64,000 nucleotides of DNA from Rossellomorea sp. SC111 (lineage in GTDB: Bacteria > Bacillota > Bacilli > Bacillales > Bacillaceae_B), in the NCBI RefSeq assembly GCF_024733565.1, contig NZ_JANIOC010000001.1, forward strand, positions 1 through 64,000, given 5' to 3'. The notes below the pieces were generated by a model, which saw nothing but the letters and a program-made list of their open reading frames with translations, had not been told where the DNA came from and did no database searches. A program made the translations under genes and the position numbers. Shown here one piece after another: positions 59,659 through 64,000 of this stretch (position 1 is the stretch's first letter; each line of letters begins with the position of its first letter).

Positions 59659-60924
59659 TCATGAGGGTTTATTACACCAATCGACCATGAAGAGAGAAAT
59701 AATTTCAGCCGACTGGTAAACCCTCTCTAATTCAATGTATTCATTTGCATCATGGGCCACTTCAGTTGTTCCCGGTCCAAAAATCACCACAGGCATATTG
59801 CCTCCTTGAGACAGGATCCCTCCATCCGTTCCCCAAGGTGAGGCTTCAATGATTGGATCTGACTTCATTACTTGTTTAGCATGCAGGGAAAGGGTGTGTA
59901 TTAATTCATGGTCACTTGGTAGGTTGCCAGGCTGCCAGCGCCCGCCAAACCATTCCACCTCAACCGGGTGTTCATCAAACCATGAATCGATTGATTTCAG
60001 CTTGGAAATTTCGGTTGAAAATTCCAGTTCAACTTCCTCGAGGGTCTCCCATGGTCCTACCCCTATCCTTCCTTCTATGACAGCCATATCAGGAACGGAA
60101 GATGGCCATTTTCCACTTTCGATTCTTCCGATATTAACCGGTAATGGAATCGGAATATTTCTATATAAAGGATCATCCACCCTCTCATTACGTGCATTCT
60201 CCAATTGCTGTAGAACTTGAACGACCTTATACGCTTTCTCTATTGCATTTACCCCTTCATACCTGGTTCCCCCATGGGCAGATTTCCCCTTTACCTTTAG
60301 ACGAAACCACATGGACCCTTGCTGTTTAGGGAATATCTTCATATTGGTCGGCTCAGGAATGATGACAGCATCCGCTTTATAGCCTCTAATTAAGGCGGCT
60401 AAGGTACCCGTCCCCCCGCTTTCCTCTTCAATAACACTCTGAAAGATGACATCCCCTTTTAAAGGAATATTCAACTCCTTTATCACTTCAATGGCGAGAA
60501 GCAAAGCAACCGAACCGCCCTTCATATCCGTTGCTCCCCGCCCGTAAAGCTTTCCGTCTTTGATGAGTCCGCTATAGGGATCATTGATCCAATCTTTTCG
60601 ATCCCCTTCCGGTACAACATCAATATGCCCATTTAAGAGAAGGCTTTTTCCCCCGCCTCTGCCTTTCAATACCCCTACTACATTGGGATTACCTTTAAAG
60701 TTATTCCGGTCACACTTATAAAAAGGATGATGCTTTAAATCACTCTCGTTTATTTCCCAAATGTCTAGCTCTAAGCCGAGCTTTCTGCATTTTTCTATCA
60801 TGATCGCCTGTGCCTTTGATTCGTTTCCCCTGACACTATCCTCTTGGACCAACCTTTGCAGAAGCTTGATCGTTCGTTTCTTTTTTCCTTCTATGATAGT
60901 TTTTATGAGGCGATGAGTGTCCAT
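59659..60924 (-). CDS. yodQ: M20-family peptidase/deacylase (YodQ)
   Basis: The 421-residue ArgE/DapE/ACY1-type metal hydrolase has metal and catalytic residues visible in LNGHIDVVPEGD, GRGATDMKGG, QSVIEEESGG (catalytic Glu pair), IIPEPT and the C-terminal AHDANEYI. The dimerisation domain with KGKSAHGGTRYEGVNAIEKA is in the middle. It probably deacylates an N-acyl intermediate in the lysine/beta-lysine route. It lies 14 bp after yodR with a strong ribosome binding site. Confidence 0.9.
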   Translation of the reverse strand: MDTHRLIKTIIEGKKKRTIKLLQRLVQEDSVRGNESKAQAIMIEKCRKLGLELDIWEINESDLKHHPFYKCDRNNFKGNPNVVGVLKGRGGGKSLLLNGHIDVVPEGDRKDWINDPYSGLIKDGKLYGRGATDMKGGSVALLLAIEVIKELNIPLKGDVIFQSVIEEESGGTGTLAALIRGYKADAVIIPEPTNMKIFPKQQGSMWFRLKVKGKSAHGGTRYEGVNAIEKAYKVVQVLQQLENARNERVDDPLYRNIPIPLPVNIGRIESGKWPSSVPDMAVIEGRIGVGPWETLEEVELEFSTEISKLKSIDSWFDEHPVEVEWFGGRWQPGNLPSDHELIHTLSLHAKQVMKSDPIIEASPWGTDGGILSQGGNMPVVIFGPGTTEVAHDANEYIELERVYQSAEIISLFMVDWCNKPS

Positions 60925-60938
60925 CTGAATTCCTCCCC

Positions 60939-61601
60939 CTATCCTATAAACTTGATATCAGGGCTTAAGATGTAGCGGGCTTCTGTCGTCTCCTCTATAT
61001 CCTTCAATGTATAAGGATGGAATATTTCACGCAGGATTAGTTGATCATCTTCAATTGAGAATACTGCTCGGTCGGTGATGATCATCGAAACACAGCGGCC
61101 CGCCGTTAATGGAAGGGTACATTCCCTCACGATTTTGCTTCCGCCGTTCTTGTCTAAGTGGGTCATAAGTACTATGACTTTCTTTGCTTTAGAGGCAAGT
61201 TCGGTTGCTCCTCCCATCCCCGGGACCTTTATGCCCGGGATGATCCAATTGGCAAGATCACCTGTTTCACTGACCTGCAAGGATCCAAGTATCGTTAAAT
61301 CGATTTTCCCCCGGCGGATCATGGCGAAAGCGATGGAGCTATCTGTATAACATCCCCCACCCATCAACGAAACCGGGAACCCTCCGGCATTACACAAATT
61401 TTCATCTTCATTGCCTTCCACTGGTGCAGGACCGATACCAATGATTCCATTTTCAGATTGAAATATGACCGGAAATCCTTTAGGAAGATGATTTGGAACG
61501 AGGGAAGGAATCCCGATCCCCAAATTGACAATCATATTTTCTTTCACCTCATGCGCTGCCCGTTTTGCCATCTTTCCCTTCAATTCGTTTCCCAGGCCCA
61601 T
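60939..61601 (-). CDS. yodR: CoA-transferase subunit B (YodR)
   Basis: The 220-residue beta subunit of a 3-oxoacid CoA-transferase has the catalytic glutamate motif QSENGIIGIGPAP and NAGGFPVSLMGGGCYTDSS, standard for ScoB/AtoA-type subunits. It pairs with YodS. Start at ATG 61601, 10 nt after AAAGGAG; a TTG two codons earlier is possible. It overlaps yodS by 22 bp. Confidence 0.92.
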   Translation of the reverse strand: MGLGNELKGKMAKRAAHEVKENMIVNLGIGIPSLVPNHLPKGFPVIFQSENGIIGIGPAPVEGNEDENLCNAGGFPVSLMGGGCYTDSSIAFAMIRRGKIDLTILGSLQVSETGDLANWIIPGIKVPGMGGATELASKAKKVIVLMTHLDKNGGSKIVRECTLPLTAGRCVSMIITDRAVFSIEDDQLILREIFHPYTLKDIEETTEARYILSPDIKFIG

Positions 61602-62278
61602 TTCCAATCTACTCCTTTAGACATGACAATATGATCCACAAATACCCCAGAAGTGACAATTTCCTCGGGGTCCAGCTCTCCGTAAGCGACCACTTCCTCC
61701 GTTTCGACGATCGTAATATCCGAGGCCATCGCGACAAGGGGATTCGTGTTCCTTGCGCTCTTGTCATAGACGAGATTTCCGAATGTATCGGCTTTTTTTG
61801 CAAAGACTATACCCACTTCAGCAACCAATGCCGTCTCGAATACAAAGCGATCACCTTTTACTTCAACGAAAGTCTTTCCTTTGTTCAAATATGGGTCACC
61901 CACCCCTATGTCGCTTATGATTCCTTTTAATCCCACTCCGCCTGCCCTGATTCTTTCAGCTAAAATACCTTGCGGAGAGAATTCAACTTCAAGCTCCCCT
62001 TCACTCATTAACCTTCCTGCAATCGGATTAGAGCCTATATGTGAAGCAATCACTTTCCGCACTCGATTCTCTGCGACCAATTGACCGATGCCGATGTGGG
62101 GGAAACCTGTGTCGTTTCCGATGATGGTAAGATCTTTCACACCCCATTTCAGAAGATGGTTTATCATGGTAGGCGGTGAGCCAACCCCTCCAAACCCACC
62201 AAACATCAACGTCATTTCATCATGAAAATAGGGGCGGATTTCACCATAATGCCTCATTTTGTTGTGATGTGTTGACAT
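61580..62278 (-). CDS. yodS: CoA-transferase subunit A (YodS)
   Basis: The 232-residue alpha subunit has the glycine-rich CoA-binding segment MFGGFGGVGSPPTMINHLLK, then SHIGSNPIAGRLMSEGELEVEFSPQG (ScoA/AtoD type) shown here in parts: SHIGSNPIAGR and EFSPQGILAERIRAGG. It likely activates a beta-amino or keto acid derived from lysine as a CoA ester. It starts directly after the yodT stop codon, behind GGAAGGTGACTTAG. Confidence 0.92.
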   Translation of the reverse strand: MSTHHNKMRHYGEIRPYFHDEMTLMFGGFGGVGSPPTMINHLLKWGVKDLTIIGNDTGFPHIGIGQLVAENRVRKVIASHIGSNPIAGRLMSEGELEVEFSPQGILAERIRAGGVGLKGIISDIGVGDPYLNKGKTFVEVKGDRFVFETALVAEVGIVFAKKADTFGNLVYDKSARNTNPLVAMASDITIVETEEVVAYGELDPEEIVTSGVFVDHIVMSKGVDWKWAWETN

Positions 62279-63586
62279 CTAAGTCACCTTCCAATTCTCT
62301 GCTGCCATTTGAAAAGTCCTTCTCAACCTTTTAACAATCTCCTCGAGCTCTCTTTTCGTACTGTTCAATGGTGGTGCAACCATTATGGCAGAGCCCTTCC
62401 TACCATCTATTCCAGCTGACGCAGGGTATAATAATATTCCGTTTTCCACTCCATTCTGAACGATGAAAGACGTAAATCCTGTTCCGCGTTCATCAAATTC
62501 AATCCCCCACATGAGGCCCCTTCCCCTGATGTCCTGAATAAAGGAAAATTCCGTTCTGCATTTTTCCAGGAGATTCTTTAAATAGGTCCCTTTCTGATCG
62601 ACCCCTTCAATGATTCTTTCTGAATCTATCAGCTTAAGAACGGCCAATGCAGCAGTCGCAGACATGGGATTCCCACTGAAGGTATGACCGCTCATGATTA
62701 CTTTACTTCCATGTACGATCGGTTCCATGATCTTCTCTGAAATGAGGGTTGCAGCGATCGGGGCATATCCGGCACTCAGGCCCTTGCCAACTGCGACGAT
62801 ATCTGCCTTAACCCCCCATTGTTCTAACGCTAAGAAGGTTCCCGTCCTTCCGCATCCGGTCATCACCTCGTCGGAAATGAACAAAATGTCATGGGCTTCA
62901 CAGATTTCCTTAATCCGTCCGTAATATCCCTTGGGAGGGGTGATTGCTCCCCCTGCCGCTCCAATGATTGGTTCTGCGATAAACGCAGCTATGTTTGCAG
63001 CTCCTATTCTGCTTATCATGGTATCCAGTTGGGACGCACATGCCAACCCGCATGAAGGGTAAGTCTTCCCAAATGGACAGTGTGCACAATAAGGCGGTTC
63101 AATGGTTGGCCAGTCCCCTAAAAACGAATCAAACCGTTCCCTTCTTGATGGATGACCTGAAGCTGATAAGGCACCAAAGGTGATTCCGTGATAACTGAGC
63201 CACCGTGATAATATTTTCCTCTTCAACGGCTTCCCTTTCTCCTGCCAATGTTGAATGGCGATCTTAATGGCTGTTTCCACTGCCTCTGAGCCACTATTTA
63301 CAAAGAACGTCCAGGGATAACCTGTTTTCTCATTCAAAAAGGAGGCTAACTCCTCTGCCGGCTGATTGCTGAACTGTGATCGATACACAAACGCCACTTT
63401 GTTTCCTTGATTCACGATGGATTGAAGAATTTCTTCCATACCATGTCCCAAATTTGCCGTCACCGCTCCAGAACAGGCATCTACATATTCATGGCCATCG
63501 GTGTCATACAAATAAACACCCTTTCCATAATCAATCGTTGGATATTGCTCCCCAATCAACGGTTTTATTAAATGCGAATGAGGCAT
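62279..63586 (-). CDS. yodT: Class III aminotransferase (YodT)
   Basis: The 435-residue PLP-dependent transaminase has the fold-type I signatures DACSGAVTANLGHG, NSGSEAVETAIKIA, FISDEVMTGCGRTG and SGHTFSGNPMS; the PLP lysine is probably in the AVGKGLSAGYAP segment. It transfers the amino group of a lysine-derived substrate. The start MPHSHLIKPLIGEQYP follows a strong AGGAGGGGGAACA and matches the B. subtilis YodT N-terminus. In-frame codons upstream lack such a site. It is the first gene of the operon, and in B. subtilis the set is under sigma-E. Confidence 0.93.
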   Translation of the reverse strand: MPHSHLIKPLIGEQYPTIDYGKGVYLYDTDGHEYVDACSGAVTANLGHGMEEILQSIVNQGNKVAFVYRSQFSNQPAEELASFLNEKTGYPWTFFVNSGSEAVETAIKIAIQHWQEKGKPLKRKILSRWLSYHGITFGALSASGHPSRRERFDSFLGDWPTIEPPYCAHCPFGKTYPSCGLACASQLDTMISRIGAANIAAFIAEPIIGAAGGAITPPKGYYGRIKEICEAHDILFISDEVMTGCGRTGTFLALEQWGVKADIVAVGKGLSAGYAPIAATLISEKIMEPIVHGSKVIMSGHTFSGNPMSATAALAVLKLIDSERIIEGVDQKGTYLKNLLEKCRTEFSFIQDIRGRGLMWGIEFDERGTGFTSFIVQNGVENGILLYPASAGIDGRKGSAIMVAPPLNSTKRELEEIVKRLRRTFQMAAENWKVT

Positions 63587-63842
63587 TGTTCCCCCTCCTG
63601 AAAGAATCAGATTCGTACTCTCTTTCGATTCGCTCATCTGGATGCTCATCAAGATTTCCCATACATTATTCATATGTGTGAAAAGCCGAATCTTTCATTT
63701 TTTATTAAAAAATCATCTTATCTTTGGATTTCCTCTGAAAACAGGCAACGATAGAAAGAGAGTTTACTTTTTTCTCTGATTGAAATATACTAAAATTCTC
63801 AAAAATTCGACAAAATTTCTCCGAATGGACTAGATATATTAG
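63587..63842. other. Intergenic region between yodT and the chemoreceptor gene
   Basis: This divergent intergenic region holds the start signals of both flanking genes and no coding frame. On the minus strand CATATGAAT (around 63675) resembles the -10 of a sigma-E promoter, without a convincing -35, so the promoter of the yodT operon is not assigned. Confidence 0.4.
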
Positions 63843-63850
63843 GTCGATAT
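63843..63850 (+). promoter_or_regulatory. Sigma-D-like -10 element
   Basis: GTCGATAT differs from the sigma-D -10 consensus GCCGATAT at one position and lies 66 nt before the chemoreceptor-like start. The -35 (TAAA) is not clear at the expected spacing, where GAAT occurs instead. Confidence 0.4.
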
Positions 63851-63915
63851 GTATAAAATAATGGTAAGTTCATCCTTTGATGCTACTTTTTGCTTATCTT
63901 CAGGAGGGGGAAACG

Positions 63916-64000
63916 GTGAAAAAGATTAGAGAAAAAAAACTAAAAGCGCCAAAAAGAAAGAAAGTAAAAACAGAAAGTTCTAAGAAGACCTTTGGTATGT
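63916..64000 (+). CDS. N-terminus of a probable methyl-accepting chemotaxis protein (truncated by window)
   Basis: A GTG start after AGGAGGGGGAAACG opens a strongly basic lead (MKKIREKKLKAPKRKKVKTE, then SSKKTFGM). Bacillus chemoreceptors commonly have such a lysine-rich cytoplasmic lead ending KKTFGM or similar before the first membrane helix, and a sigma-D-like -10 is present. Only 28 residues are visible, so this is a tentative call. Other membrane signalling proteins fit too. Confidence 0.5.
   Translation, partial: MKKIREKKLKAPKRKKVKTESSKKTFGM

Noticed and set aside
1-64000. CRISPR array, prophage or biosynthetic gene cluster
   Set aside because: No regularly spaced direct repeats, no phage structural or integrase genes and no large synthase genes were found. 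Gene order from ctpA to yodT matches the ordinary Bacillus chromosome.

Overview
The window looks like the chromosome of a low-GC, endospore-forming Bacillaceae (Bacillus sensu lato). The evidence is strong AGGAGG-type ribosome binding sites, intrinsic terminators, T-box and RFN leaders, and long collinearity with the Bacillus subtilis ctpA-yodJ-deoD-yodL-yozD-yodN-yozE-yokU-kamA-yodPQRST neighbourhood. It also carries spore-associated genes (spo0M, the kamA cluster, ku/ligD). The genus cannot be fixed from sequence alone. Most of the window is ordinary core chromosome. The only mobile DNA seen is the 5' end of an IS3-type insertion sequence at the left edge, plus three copies of a short dispersed repeat.

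Layout. 1-300: start of an IS transposase that appears to interrupt a dispersed repeat. 300-2,790: a second-type methionyl-tRNA synthetase and a phosphoesterase behind a Met T-box. 2,880-3,690: a methyltransferase and a tiny lipoprotein. 3,830-10,910: a complete trpEGDCFBA operon behind two tandem Trp T-boxes. 10,950-15,450: an acetyltransferase, a carotenoid-desaturase-like flavoprotein and yhdT-panF. 15,470-20,600: a large membrane protein, a PAP2 phosphatase and divergent ku/ligD (NHEJ). 20,625-24,930: a DapF-family epimerase, YuxH and a purine permease. 25,006-28,830: ribD-ribE-ribBA-ribH with an FMN riboswitch. 28,990-34,310: hypothetical, patatin, Nudix, WYL-regulator and DUF4870 genes, then a uppP-dedA pair. 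34,376-41,940: amidohydrolase, an unusual tRNA-like leader in front of a GNAT gene, a putative haem membrane protein, murG, a MATE pump, ytkK and a secreted CAP protein. 42,250-47,650: a degenerate rhodanese with a 40-bp operator-like palindrome, small proteins, marR plus a drug exporter, a CobW GTPase and an AlbA_2 protein. 47,800-57,120: the ctpA/yod region, with a decayed protein-kinase gene and several very short genes. 57,107-63,590: yodT-S-R-Q-P-kamA for lysine/beta-lysine metabolism. 63,916-end: the start of a probable chemoreceptor.

How genes work together. Amino-acid supply is sensed through uncharged tRNA (Met and Trp T-boxes), and flavin supply through the FMN riboswitch. uppP and dedA probably cooperate in recycling undecaprenyl carrier lipid that murG and other wall enzymes use. 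ku and ligD form a two-protein end-joining system. The yodT-kamA genes encode lysine 2,3-aminomutase, an acetyltransferase, an M20 hydrolase, both CoA-transferase subunits and an aminotransferase.

The most unusual element is the roughly 200-nt leader at 35,584-35,783. It has tRNA-like geometry, including a consensus T-arm, overlapped by an 18-bp competing hairpin, in front of an acetyltransferase gene. No CRISPR array, rRNA gene, complete canonical tRNA gene or prophage was seen.
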